A DNA stretch of 64,000 bases from Batillaria attramentaria (lineage: Eukaryota; Mollusca; Gastropoda; Batillariidae), in contig JACVVK020000053.1 in assembly GCA_018292915.2 (NCBI GenBank), forward strand, positions 1,946,001 through 2,010,000, read 5' to 3'. How positions within the stretch are numbered: the first letter of the stretch is position 1; each line of letters starts with the position of its first letter. The notes under the pieces are model-generated. The model had not been told where the DNA came from. It ran no database searches and saw only the letters and a program-made list of their open reading frames with translations. Of this stretch, positions 12,301-24,360 are shown piece by piece. The translations under genes and the position numbers were made by a program.

Positions 12301-15300
12301 TTACTGGAGCGATATCGCCTGATGCAGGCCGCTCCTTTCATGCCCTTCCCCCCCGCCGGTCTCGTCCCCCACCCAGGGGTGCATCCTCTTCTGTCAGGTG
12401 CACGGTACCCGGCGGACCTACTCCACCAGTACCCCTACATCTCACCTGGTGCACAGGGCTTGGACCATCGATCACCTCAGGTGTCCGCTGACAGGTAAAC
12501 CTCGCGTTAATGATAGTCAGACTTTTAGAAAATGGACGTACATGCGTGTCTATGTTGCTGTATACAGGATGCACACTGAATCTTGATGAAAAAGGAAATA
12601 GTATGCTGTTAAAATAGTTTGTTTGGACACAACTTGGGAAAGAAACAAGATTTTTGGTTTCACCTTGTTTGAATTGAAAACAAAAAGTTCACTTGCATAT
12701 CGTACTTAATGTAATGTGCAGAAATACTTGATGGTCAGCGTGAAGCACCTACATAATAATTATCATGTACCATTCATTCTTAGTGTTCCAAGCTGTGTCA
12801 GTTCCCTACACTTTGTACTGGGTTGTATCGACAGCTGTTTTAACCCTGGCAGTCCCCTACACTTTGCGCTGGGTTGTATCGACAGCTGTTTTAACCCTGG
12901 CAGTTCCCTACACTTTGCGCTGGGTTGTATCAGCAGCTGTTTTAACCCTCACAGTTCCCTACACATTGCGCTGGGTTGTATCAGCAGCTGTTTTAACCCT
13001 CACAGTCCCCTACACTTTGTGCTGGGTTGTATCGACAGCTGTTTTAATCCTTACACTTGCAGGTCGAAATCTGAGGATGATCGAGTGCGTGAACTGGAAC
13101 GTGAGAGAGAGAAGGAGAAGAGGGAGAAAGAGCGAGAGAGAGAACGTGAGAGAGAACGGGAGGCGGAGGCGAAGCGAGAGAAACTGCGGGAGATGGAGCG
13201 TGAGCGAGAGAAGCAGCGCAGTGTGGAGCATGGGGAGCGACGTGACATTCTGACTGTACCCTCACGCTACATCAACGACAGGGACGGGGATCACAGGGAA
13301 GGGAGGTCGCATCATCACCACCATCATCCTCATCATCATGGACGTGATGACAGTAGTAGTCACAGTGGTAAGGCAAACTGTTTCCATCCTTTGGCTTGCT
13401 AGCATTTCGTGTTGGAGTTTTAGTGCTGGAGTTTTAGTGCTGGAGTTTTAGTGTTGGAGTTTTAGTGCTGGAGTTTTAGTGTTGGAGTTTTAGTGCTGGA
13501 GTTTTAGTGCTGGAGTTTTAGTGTTGGAGTTTTAGTGCTGGAGTTTTAGTGCTGGAGTTTTAGTGCTGGAGTTTTAGTGCTGGAGTTTTAGTGCTGGAGT
13601 TTTAGTGCTGGAGTTTTAGTGCTGGAGTTTTAGTGCTGGAGTTTTAGTGCTGGAGTTTTAGTGTTGGAGTTTTAGTGTTGGAGTTTTAGTGTTGGAGTTT
13701 TAGTGCTGGAGTTTTAGTGCTGGAGTTTTAGTGCTGGAGTTTTAGTGCTGGAGTTTTAGTGCTGGAGTTTTAGTGTTGGAGTTTTAGTGCTGGAGTTTTA
13801 GTGTTGGAATTGTTTCCTACACAGTAGCTGTGGACTGCCTTCTGTTAGTGTTACCACCGCTGCTGTTAAAATCTTTCAGCTTTTTCTTATTGTAAATCAA
13901 ATTGTGAACAAATTTGGACAGAAGTGCGAGTAGCACTGTGGAATTGAATTATGTGTTGAGGAATATGGTGCAACACTAGGTTAGAACTGTGTGGACAGCG
14001 TTGTGCTGTAGGAGGTTACGTGTTGAGGAATATGGTGCAGCACTAGTCTAGAACTGTGTGGACAGCGTTGTGCTGTAGGAGGTTAGTTACGTGTTGAGGA
14101 ATATGGTGTAGCACTAGATGACTAGAATGAGATGATTAGAACTGTAGTTACAGTGTTGTGCTGTAGAAGAATGTGAAGTTTAATGAGCTGCATCCAGGTG
14201 TGTGTTGTTGTGTCAGGTAAAAGCGGCTCCATCAGCCACGGGACGCCACGCGACGCTGACGGCTCCAGGTCAAATTTACCGTCATTGGGAGGCAGCCACA
14301 ACAAGAATCACATCTCATCCAATTCCACACACAACAGTTATCATCATAAGGTGAACTTGGCTACTTGGATACTGTTTGCTTATGTAGTTTGTTCTTGAAC
14401 ACTTCATAAACACTTGGCCCTTATATGTATTGCTTCTCCACTTGGTCTGTCGGTTTTGTAGTTAAAAACTTGTTGACGGAAGAAAGATGAGTGTTTACAT
14501 GATAGTTAGGGCAGATGAGTGTTAACTAGTGTACATGATAGTTAGAGCAGATGAGTGTTAACTAGTGTACATGATAGTTAGAGCAGATGAGTGTTAACTA
14601 GTGTACATGATAGTTAGAGCAGATGAGTGTTAACTAGTGTACATGATAGTTAGAGCAGATGAGTGTTAACTAGTGTACATGATAGTTAGAGCAGATGAGT
14701 GTTAACTAGTGTACATGATAGTTAGAGCAGATGAGTGTTAACTAGTGTACATGATAGTTAGAGCAGATGAGGTGGCAATGGATTGTGTCATTGACAGTTG
14801 TGTTTTGTGCAGTTCTGCGGTTGGCTTAAGATGTATAAATAAACACTTGTAAGAAAGCAAGGTGTAATCAAGGCGCTCATTACTAAGTTCTGCGGTTGGC
14901 TTAAGATGTATAAATAAACACTTGGAAGAAAGCAAGGTGTAATCAAGGCGCTCATTACTAAGTTCTGCGGTTGGCGTAAGATGTATAAATAAACACTTGT
15001 AAGAAAGCAAGGTGTAATCAAGGCGCTCATTACTAAGTTCTGCGGTTGGCGTAAGATGTATAAATAAACACTTGTAAGAAAGCAAGGTGTAATCAAGGCG
15101 CTCATTACTAAGTTCTGCGGTTGGCGTAAGATGTATAAATAAACACTTGTAAGAAAGCAAGGTGTAATCAAGGCGCTCATTACTAAGTTCTGCGGTTGGC
15201 TTAAGATGTATAAATAAACACTTGTAAGAAAGCAAGGTATAATCAAGGCGCTCATTACTAAGTTCTGCGGTTGGCTTAAGATGTATAAATAAACACTTGT

Positions 15301-18300
15301 AAGAAAGCAAGGTGTAATCAAGGCGCTCATTACTAAGTTCTGCGGTTGGCTTAAGATGTATAAATAAACACTTGTAAGAAAGCAAGGTGTAATCAAGGCG
15401 CTCATTACTAAGTTCTGCGGTTGGCGTAAGATGTATAAATAAACACTTGTAAGAAAGCAAGGTGTAATCAAGGCGCTCATTACTAAGTTCTGCGGTTGGC
15501 GTAAGATGTATAAATAAACACTTGTAAGAAAGCAAGGTGTAATCAAGGCGCTCATTACTAAGTTCTGCGGTTGGCGTAAGATGTATAAATAAACACTTGT
15601 AAGAAAGCAAGGTGTAATCAAGGCGCTCATTACTAAGTTCTGCGGTTGGCGTAAGATGTATAAATAAACACTTGTAAGAAAGCAAGGTGTAATCAAGGCG
15701 CTCATTACTAAGTTCTGCGGTTGGCGTAAGATGTATAAATAAACACTTGTAAGAAAGCAAGGTGTAATCAAGGCGCTCATTACTAAGTTCTGCGGTTGGC
15801 GTAAGATGTATAAATAAACACTTGTAAGAAAGCAAGGTGTAATCAAGGCGCTCATTACTAAGTTCTGCGGTTGGCGTAAGATGTATAAATAAACACTTGT
15901 AAGAAAGCAAGGTGTAATCAAGGCGCTCATTACTAAGTTCTGCGGTTGGCGTAAGATGTATAAATAAACACTTGTAAGAAAGCAAGGTGTAATCAAGGCG
16001 CTCATTACTAAGTTCTGCGGTTGGCGTAAGATGTATAAATAAACACTTGTAAGAAAGCAAGGTGTAATCAAGGCGCTCATTACTAAGTTCTGCGGTTGGC
16101 GTAAGATGTATAAATAAACACTTGTAAGAAAGCAAGGTGTAATCAAGGCGCTCATTACTAAGTTCTGCGGTTGGCGTAAGATGTATAAATAAACACTTGT
16201 AAGAAAGCAAGGTGTAATCAAGGCGCTCATTACTAAGTTCTGCGGTTGGCGTAAGATGTATAAATAAACGCTTGTAAGAAAGCAAGGTGTAATCAAGGCG
16301 CTCATTACTAAGTTCTGCGGTTGGCGTAAGATGTATAAATAAACGCTTGTAAGAAAGCAAGGTGTAATCAAGGCGCTCATTACTAAGTTCTGCGGTTGGC
16401 GTAAGATGTATAAATAAACGCTTGTAAGAAAGCAAGGTGTAATCAAGGCGCTCATTACTAAGTTCTGCGGTTGGCGTAAGATGTATAAATAAACGCTTGT
16501 AAGAAAGCAAGGTGTAATCAAGGCGCTCATTACTAAGTTCTGCGGTTGGCGTAAGATGTATAAATAAACGCTTGTAAGAAAGCAAGGTGTAATCAAGGCG
16601 CTCATTACTAAGTTCTGCGGTTGGCGTAAGATGTATAAATAAACGCTTGTAAGAAAGCAAGGTGTAATCAAGGCGCTCATTACTAAGTTCTGCGGTTGGC
16701 GTAAGATGTATAAATAAACACTTGTAAGAAAGCAAGGTGTAATCAAGGCGCTCATTACTAAGTTCTGCGGTTGGCGTAAGATGTATAAATAAACACTTGT
16801 AAGAAAGCAAGGTGTAATCAAGGCGCTCATTACTAAGTTCTGCGGTTGGCGTAAGATGTATAAATAAACACTTGTAAGAAAGCAAGGTGTAATCAAGGCG
16901 CTCATTACTAAGTTCTGCGGTTGGCGTAAGATGTATAAATAAACACTTGTAAGAAAGCAAGGTGTAATCAAGGCGCTCATTACTAAGTTCTGCGGTTGGC
17001 GTAAGATGTATAAATAAACACTTGTAAGAAAGCAAGGTGTAATCAAGGCGCTCATTACTAAGTTCTGCGGTTGGCGTAAGATGTATAAATAAACACTTGT
17101 AAGAAAGCAAGGTGTAATCAAGGCGCTCATTACTAAGTTCTGCGGTTGGCGTAAGATGTATAAATAAACGCTTGTAAGAAAGCAAGGTGTAATCAAGGCG
17201 CTCATTACTAAGTTCTGCGGTTGGCGTAAGATGTATAAATAAACGCTTGTAAGAAAGCAAGGTGTAATCAAGGCGCTCATTACTAAGTTCTGCGGTTGGC
17301 GTAAGATGTATAAATAAACACTTGTAAGAAAGCAAGGTGTAATCAAGGCGCTCATTACTAAGTTCTGCGGTTGGCGTAAGATGTATAAATAAACACTTGT
17401 AAGAAAGCAAGGTGTAATCAAGGCGCTCATTACTAAGTTCTGCGGTTGGCGTAAGATGTATAAATAAACACTTGTAAGAAAGCAAGGTGTAATCAAGGCG
17501 CTCATTACTAAGTTCTGCGGTTGGCGTAAGATGTATAAATAAACACTTGTAAGAAAGCAAGGTGTAATCAAGGCGCTCATTACTAAGTTCTGCGGTTGGC
17601 GTAAGATGTATAAATAAACACTTGTAAGAAAGCAAGGTGTAATCAAGGCGCTCATTACTAAGTTCTGCGGTTGGCGTAAGATGTATAAATAAACACTTGT
17701 AAGAAAGCAAGGTGTAATCAAGGCGCTCATTACTAAGTTCTGCGGTTGGCGTAAGATGTATAAATAAACACTTGTAAGAAAGCAAGGTGTAATCAAGGCG
17801 CTCATTACTAAGTTCTGCGGTTGGCGTAAGATGTATAAATAAACACTTGTAAGAAAGCAAGGTGTAATCAAGGCGCTCATTACTAAGTTCTGCGGTTGGC
17901 GTAAGATGTATAAATAAACACTTGTAAGAAAGCAAGGTGTAATCAAGGCGCTCATTACTAAGTTCTGCGGTTGGCGTAAGATGTATAAATAAACACTTGT
18001 AAGAAAGCAAGGTGTAATCAAGGCGCTCATTACTAAGTTCTGCGGTTGGCGTAAGATGTATAAATAAACACTTGTAAGAAAGCAAGGTGTAATCAAGGCG
18101 CTCATTACTAAGTTCTGCGGTTGGCGTAAGATGTATAAATAAACACTTGTAAGAAAGCAAGGTGTAATCAAGGCGCTCATTACTAAGTTCTGCGGTTGGC
18201 GTAAGATGTATAAATAAACACTTGTAAGAAAGCAAGGTGTAATCAAGGCGCTCATTACTAAGTTCTGCGGTTGGCGTAAGATGTATAAATAAACGCTTGT

Positions 18301-21300
18301 AAGAAAGCAAGGTGTAATCAAGGCGCTCATTACTAAGTTCTGCGGTTGGCGTAAGATGTATAAATAAACGCTTGTAAGAAAGCAAGGTGTAATCAAGGCG
18401 CTCATTACTAAGTTCTGCGGTTGGCGTAAGATGTATAAATAAACGCTTGTAAGAAAGCAAGGTGTAATCAAGGCGCTCATTACTAAGTTCTGCGGTTGGC
18501 GTAAGATGTATAAATAAACACTTGTAAGAAAGCAAGGTGTAATCAAGGCGCTCATTACTAAGTTCTGCGGTTGGTGTAAGATGTATAAATAAACACTTGT
18601 AAGAAAGCAAGGTGTAATCAAGGCGCTCATTACTAAGTTCTGCGGTTGGCGTAAGATGTATAAATAAACACTTGTAAGAAAGCAAGGTGTAATCAAGGCG
18701 CTCATTACTAAGTTCTGCGGTTGGTGTAAGATGTATAAATAAACACTTGTAAGAAAGCAAGGTGTAATCAAGGCGCTCATTACTAAGACTTTTTCTTATT
18801 GTTATTTATTGATGTTTGTGTGCAGTACGACAACCATTTGTTCCCCAAGCAGGACCGGGTGCCATCTGAGTCTAGTCATTCATCGTATAACCACAGCACC
18901 ACTCTGGGCGAGGTAGAACAAAGCAAGGGGCAGCCACCCCCTCCGCTTGTCTCCCCTCATCGCTCCTCCTCCAAGGGCAGCGGGGAAAGTGCCATTTTCC
19001 GTCCGTTTGAAAAAGACGGGCCTGCCAATAGTGCTAGCGCTGCCATGAGCTTGTCATGCAGCAACAAGACACAGGACGTATTGTCTGTGCCTCCTCTACA
19101 CGTGTCAGGTGCGGGAGAGGAGAAGTGCAATGGTGGATCCTCCACAAAGTCAGGAAAAGACAACGGTGGTTTGTACTCGCAACACACGTCCGCCGTGCGA
19201 GTGTTTGGCAGCACACCGGAGGCCAAAATCATCAACTCTAACTACATCAACCATCGAGTGGAGCGATTTGACTTCAAAAGCCTTGCCAGGGAGTGTACGG
19301 CAGGCACAGGAGAAAGTGGAAAGTCTGTGAGTGATCTCTCAGGCGGCAGTCTTGCTGCCCACCCTCCACCGTTGGCTCCGGTGCCGGAACCAGTGGCGCC
19401 CGTAGTCAGCAGGCTGGATCTGAAAGAGAGGCGACTGCTGGAGGCGAGAGCCAGTGACAATTACAACAGCGAAAGTGAGGATGAGGCCGACTCCGATGAA
19501 GAAGAGGATCAGAAACGGGAGAGGTTGACCGTTGTTGACAGTGCTCTGCCCTTGGAGTTGGAAGTAACGCCGGGGAAACTGGGACTGATGGATGCCCTTG
19601 GTTTGTCAACGCTTCAGAGGAAGAAAGGTAACGCAGACCTTGCAAACACAACTTTACAATTACACTTCAAGCTTTAACGCCCAGAAACACACTCTAAAAT
19701 TAGTGATCACCACCGCCCGATCAGCAACGCAATCTTTTGAATGTGAACTCTGTATGCATGATCTAAACTGACACACGGCTGTAATATGTTTAATTTCTTG
19801 ACCTTCTGCATAGCAACCTCACTTATCAACAAGAACAACAACAACATACAATGTTCTTATACAGCGCAGTGTCCTCACAAAGTGGGTTCAGGGCGCTTTA
19901 CAAAAGAGAGCTACACAACACCTGACACCACACACACACACAAACAAAATACCATCGTCTGTTCTGGAACTTGAGTCATGTCAGCTTCACTTACAGATAT
20001 TGAACTGACGACTTGCTCAAAATATTGAACTAATGAGTTACTCAAAATATTCAGCTGACAGCTTCGTTCAAAGCTACTAAAATATTGACTTTTGATGGTG
20101 TAATGACATGGTGTTGGACAGATCTGCAGTGCCGACTGTTCCGAAAGCGGCGACGGTTGATGCGTGAGCGCAGCGTCAGCCCTGTAGAGATGGAGGATGG
20201 AGAGTCAGGTGACATCGATCTGCAGACGTCAACTCTCGGTACTCCTACCATCGACCCTGCCTCACTCACTCTGGAACCTGACTATCAGGAGAAGTGTGGC
20301 TTTCTGTTGACGCTGGGCATCATTCCACTTTCTCCTGAACGTAGGAAAGGTCAGTGGAGATACTGGGCTGTGTGGCTGGTTTGTGTACACGTTTAACTTC
20401 AAAGAAATCTGTGCACATATTACTATACAACATTCTTGAAGAAAACTGTGTGCAGTGTGTGCCCTTGAAAGTGTCCCCCACCCAGTCACCCATCCAGTCA
20501 AAGAGGGTCAGAGCAGGTGTTGTGAGGTGGGACACGTGGGCTTGTTTCTATACTTAGCTGAGTAGTGGTGATGGTGGGGTAAGATGACAAGATGGAGTTT
20601 CTAAATGCAGGGTTGTTTCAGTATTACAGGCTGCAGTGATGGAAACACAGTGATTGTGTCCAAGTGTAGCCTCAGATTGTTCCCATACATAATATCAGTG
20701 ATTGTGTCCAAGTGTAGCCTCAGATTGTTGTCATACATAATATCAGCTTTGAATACAGTCTTTTTTCCCTGTTGTCAGATTGTTGTCATACATAATATCA
20801 GCTTTGAATACAGTCTTTTTCCCTGTTGTCAGATTGTTGTCATACATAATATCAGCTTTGAATACAGTCTTTTTCCCTGTTGTCAGATTGTTGTCATACA
20901 TAATATCAGCTTTGAATACAGTCTTTTCCCCCTGTTGTCAGATTGTTGTCATACATAATATCAGCTTTGAATACAGTCTTTTTTCCCTGTTGTCAGATTG
21001 TTGTCATACATAATATCAGCTTTGAATACAGTCTTTTTTCCCCTGTTGTCATACATAATATCAGCTTTGAATACAGTCTTTTTTCCCTGTTGTCAGATTG
21101 TTGTCATACATAATATCAGCTTTGAATACAGTCTTTTTTCCCTGTTGTCATTTTTTGCATTTAGTTATTTGTTCAGTGTCTTTAGTCCTGACAGACCTGA
21201 TAGCCACCTGGTTTGAAACAATGCATGGAAGTGATCAACCTTTAACAAGAGTACGTTGTCATGTTTATGTATTGTGTGTGGTCTGCCTGTAGAACTGGAG

Positions 21301-21875
21301 GCGCTACGTCGTGCCTGTGAAGACTGCAAGCGGAGGAGAGTAGAGAAGAGAAAGAAAAGGTCACGATGTGGGCAGGAACACGAGGACGGTGAGTACTCAC
21401 ACCACTGGCTTGTGACTGGTTGGTCTGCAGGAGTAAAACCTGTTACAGAGTCAGGAGAGAGGTCACATGTTGCAGGACTGTTCAGGAATGGACCATAGGG
21501 TCAGAGAAAGTCCTTCTCTAACAGTAAAAGTCACAGTCATGAGTCACTGAAACAGTTGTGATGGCCAAGTGAAACATCCTTCTATCTGGCAAACAACATG
21601 GGAGCTTTGAAGGCAGCAGTTTTCCATGTGGGCAGTGTTAGCAGTTTTCCATGTGGGCAGTGTTAGCAGTTTTCCATGTGGGCAGTGTTAGCAGTTTTCC
21701 ATGTGGGCAGTGTTAGCAGTTTTCCATGTGGGCAGTGTTAGCAGTTTTCCATGTGGGCAGTGTTAGCAGTTTTCCATGTGGGCAGTGTTAGCAGTTTTCC
21801 ATGTGGGCAGTGTTACGAACATAGAAATCCTCATGACTTGTTACTTCAGTTTCAGCTGCTACCTGCTGCATGATG

Positions 21876-21911
<36 letters not shown>

Positions 21912-23793
21912 TTGGGTGGGCGTGGGTGGGAATATGACTATTAATGTGCAACATAGTAAGTAGTTGAGCATCTTCAGAGAGAAATCAAATGGAAGAAGAT
22001 GTAGAAACTGCTGAGTGCTTGCTTATGAGTTTCTCTTTCGCTTTCAGATGTCCTGGTGGCCCTGGGCTTAGCCCACGGTGGTGATAACAGCAGATCTGAT
22101 GAACTTGACCGGTCCAATAATTCCCTCGGCCAAACCATTGAGCCACTGCGGATTACACTAGGACAGCTTCAGGAGCGCCACCTGGCAGCAGCAAGACAAC
22201 AGCAACAGAAGAACCACATCCACCCCAAGCTGGGTGCGGACGGCAGTCGACCGGTGATATTCCCCGAGTCACAGAGTCGTCAACTCAGCAGGGAGTTTGC
22301 AGAACAGTTCCATGAATCTGTATTACAATCTACGCGACAAAAAGAGTTGTCGCACAAGTCAGGTATGTGGCTGAACATTGAAATACCAGTGACAGAAATA
22401 TGAAGACAATTTAAAATGTGGACAAGAGAAATATGGATCCTTCGGTTGCTGTGTGATCAGGATGGCAGTGTCACGGTGGTAGTGGACAAACAGAACTTGA
22501 TCAGAAAAAGATTTCCCTCCAAAATTTGTTGAACTGTAACGTAATGAAGCAAGTTCCCAAGTAACAGGTTGTTATTGTTTTTGTTGTGGTAGTTTTAAAG
22601 ACTGGTAGTTTATGTTCACTGTGTGATCGCTTCAGTTTTGTCCTCAGTCACAATCAGGTCATGATTTGGGGTTACACTTACAGTGCCAACTTCTGCTACT
22701 CTAACTACAGTATATCCTAAACCCTAACCCAACTCTTGCAGCCGCAAGGTCAGGTGAGGGTCATGGAGGTGACGCCGCTTTACGAGGTGGTCAGGACGGG
22801 ACGGCCAGGTTACACCTGTCAAATGACCACCTGCACTCCAGCAGCACGTCACGGTCAGGCGACGGCCCGCGTCCTGTGTATCCCTGGCCTGGCATCGAGG
22901 GTGTTCTTGAGTCATACCTCAGACATCGAGAAGGTCAGCACTTGGAATAGGGAAAACAGTGGCATTGGACTGATTACATTTGCACCATACTTGTAGTGGG
23001 TTGGTTTGGGTGGGGAAACTAGAACTTCCAGTTAGATTTTCATTTATGTCAGTGAATTGATTTTCATTTTCCCTCTCAAACCTCAGGTGGTTGGTAGACT
23101 TCACAGATTGGTTTCACAATGATGATCATAATGAAGTACATTCACATTACAAGTATTACAATTTACTGCCTGATGTTTTCAGAGGAGCGGATGGAGGCCC
23201 AAGTGTTACTGGATCGCTGTCGACAGTTACACGCAGAAAAATCTGAACTACACAAAGTGGCAGAATCCCTCAACCAGCGGATGAGAGTAAGTTGTACAAG
23301 CAGCTTGGTTACACTATTGAAAAACATAAATTTTACAGTACTAAGTGAAGTTGGTCCAAGCGCTGAAAAGTCCCGTACGTGCTAGGAACAGTAGCGTGAT
23401 GCTAACAGCTGAATGTGTGGTAAAGAATTTCATTAGCCCGACAACTGGAGCCAGTTTGGGAATTCCCCGTTTTCCATGGGACAAAATGGCATGAAAGCTT
23501 CACTGACCCCATTGCTGAGAACCTAACTTACTTAGATAGCAGAATATGTTGTATGAACATGTGGAGTGGAATGGGTTGTAGAGTATAGAACTACATGTAT
23601 ATTGGTGTCCGTTTTCCCTACAGTGTGTGTGTGCTGAACGTTGCTTGTAAGATTAGATAGAATAAAGTGAAGTAAATGTGGTGATGGTGGTGTGCAGGTT
23701 CTGCACCAGGAGCTGGCTGCCCGAGACACAGAGCGTCAACACACACAGAGTGCAATAGACAATCTGAAGAAATGTCTCCGTATCTACCGGTGA
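9318..23793 (+). CDS. GSE1: GSE1 coiled-coil protein, 14 exons, 5' end incomplete
   Basis: This is a homolog of vertebrate genetic suppressor element 1, a nuclear subunit of LSD1/CoREST-HDAC corepressor assemblies (known for the family). Exons joined in phase: 9318-9533, 10167-10360, 10717-10895, 11177-11377, 12285-12494, 13063-13367, 14217-14350, 18826-19627, 20122-20349, 21293-21388, 22048-22362, 22742-22933, 23183-23286, 23698-23793. All junctions are GT-AG and give about 1,090 residues; human is about 1,217. Landmarks by residue of the visible part: SSFAAALRKLA (~56); FHPYRPEDDL and FGLDPAYAYHPAFL (~220-255); GARYPADL (~310); an Arg/Glu-rich block (~340-390); LDLKERRLLEA plus an acidic DSDEEE patch (~690-710) opening the DUF3736 region; RKRRRLMRERS (~760); EFAEQFHESVLQST (~940); and a C-terminal coiled coil from WPGIEGVLESYLRH to NLKKCLRIYR (~1010-1090). 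Order matches the human protein throughout. The initiator exon was not found. Several introns are filled by tandem arrays. Confidence 0.95.
9631..10121. repeat. 82-bp tandem repeat in GSE1 intron, six copies
   Basis: Starts of TAGCTCATGAATAGTCTAGC recur every 82 bp from 9631; the last copy is internally shortened by about 12 bp. The array occupies most of the intron between the exons ending at 9533 and starting at 10167. Confidence 0.9.
11362..11669. repeat. 79-bp tandem repeat that duplicates a GSE1 splice donor
   Basis: The unit starts inside the exon ending at 11377. It contains the last 16 exon bases (CACATCCGGCCCTCAG), the donor GTACAC and 57 intron bases. Copies start at 11362, 11441, 11520 and 11597, so the exon end and donor are present four times; the third exon end has one C-to-T change. 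Using a later donor would add 79, 158 or 235 nt. Confidence 0.93.
12801..13052. repeat. 51-bp tandem repeat abutting a GSE1 splice acceptor
   Basis: Five copies are present, with period 51 measured from GTTCCCTACA at 12801 to GTCCCCTACA at 12852. Each ends in a pyrimidine-rich segment such as GCTGTTTTAACCCTCACAG. The last copy runs into the true acceptor TTACACTTGCAG at 13062. Confidence 0.9.
13405..13809. repeat. 14-bp tandem repeat in GSE1 intron
   Basis: The unit GTGCTGGAGTTTTA (with a GTGTTGG variant) is repeated about 29 times, starting about 35 bp after the donor of the Arg/Glu-rich exon. Confidence 0.93.
14484..14770. repeat. 36-bp tandem repeat in GSE1 intron
   Basis: About seven copies of a 36-bp unit containing GATGAGTGTTAACTAGTGTA and CATGATAGTTAGAGCA lie just left of the 75-bp array, in the same intron. 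Confidence 0.9.
14811..18787. repeat. 75-bp satellite array, 53 copies, filling a GSE1 intron
   Basis: The period is exactly 75 bp over 3,977 bp (53 copies), with almost no indels. Each unit contains TATAAATAAA (so an AATAAA hexamer), TTGTAAGAAAG (donor-like GTAAGA) and CATTACTAAG (branch-site-like TACTAA). Variants sit in runs: AAACG instead of AAACA in six consecutive copies (16269-16644), two (17169, 17244) and three (18294-18444). GGCTTAAG and GGTGTAAG variants lie near the edges. The last unit's TACTAA ends 40 bp before the exon start at 18826. Because 75 is divisible by three, two antisense frames stay open for over 1,300 codons; I do not treat these as genes. Confidence 0.97.
19786..19960. 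repeat. Possible old interspersed repeat with GGCGCTTTACA tail
   Basis: The segment around TATACAGCGCAGTGTCCTCA and GGGCGCTTTACAAAAG resembles a tail module found in dispersed repeats of many invertebrates. No boundaries or target duplication are visible, so this is a weak call. Confidence 0.3.
20690..21152. repeat. About 55-bp tandem repeat rich in acceptor-like sequence, GSE1 intron
   Basis: About eight copies of a unit contain CATACATAATATCAGCTTTG followed by a pyrimidine tract and CCCTGTTGTCAG. The T-run length varies between copies and one copy is shortened. Each unit resembles a 3' splice site (TCTTTTTTCCCTGTTGTCAG). The array ends about 140 bp before the real acceptor at 21292. Confidence 0.9.
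21619..21816. repeat. 25-bp tandem repeat in GSE1 intron
   Basis: Eight copies of a 25-bp unit containing TTTTCCATGTGGGCAGTGTT. A (GT)n microsatellite follows at about 21879-21906. Confidence 0.92.
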
Positions 23794-24360
23794 TACTACC
23801 TGCACCATCAGACAAAACTGTCAGTCGTTGGACACAGAGGTTTACGTACACACAGATGGTAAAAAACCACCTGGCCAGTTACCAAGATGGCTGGCTGTGT
23901 CATCATTGGTGTTTTCAAGATGTGTACAGTTGTTTTCTATTTACTAGTGCATCGTTTTCAGTGGGTTCTCCAGACCAGTAGTGTTTTTGCAAGATAGTGA
24001 TGGGACAAACAGAAACTAGGCCAAGGACGACGACCCGGATAAATTAAGGTAGCTCCATACTTCTGAAAGTGTGTTCAGTATTTTCTGTTTCAATGGAGAA
24101 AAAGAAAATGGCGTGTAGGCATGACCTTTCTAACATGAAGGAAGAAATTGCTGTTTTTGATGGTTTTCTTCAAGAATACTTGATGACAAACTGTAGTAAG
24201 AGGCAGGTGACAGGGTGGAATCAGCAGGAATCAAAGAAGACTGGTGTTTGCACCTAGAAACACCTGTGACAGTATTAAAATCTAGTTCCCCTCCAGTCCA
24301 ACTGGCAAGTATGGTTTGTCATGTTACACCAAACACAGCCGCTGTTGCTGCTTTATGTAG

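Noticed and set aside
14738..18780. Two - strand open frames of about 1,330-1,340 codons with a 25-residue repeat
   Set aside because: They are produced by a stop-free 75-bp satellite unit whose length is divisible by three. They lie antisense in an intron and have no unique domain.
14811..18787. CRISPR-like array
   Set aside because: There are no unique spacers, the 75-bp units are contiguous and identical, and the DNA is eukaryotic with spliced genes.
22712..22728. Interstitial telomeric repeat (CCCTAA)
   Set aside because: Only about two units are present and they form part of the pyrimidine tract before the acceptor at 22741.
22736..22996. An 86-codon + strand frame as the GSE1 exon frame
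   Set aside because: The adjacent frame, entered in phase 1 at 22742, gives the conserved WPGIEGVLESYLRH sequence and joins correctly to both neighbours.
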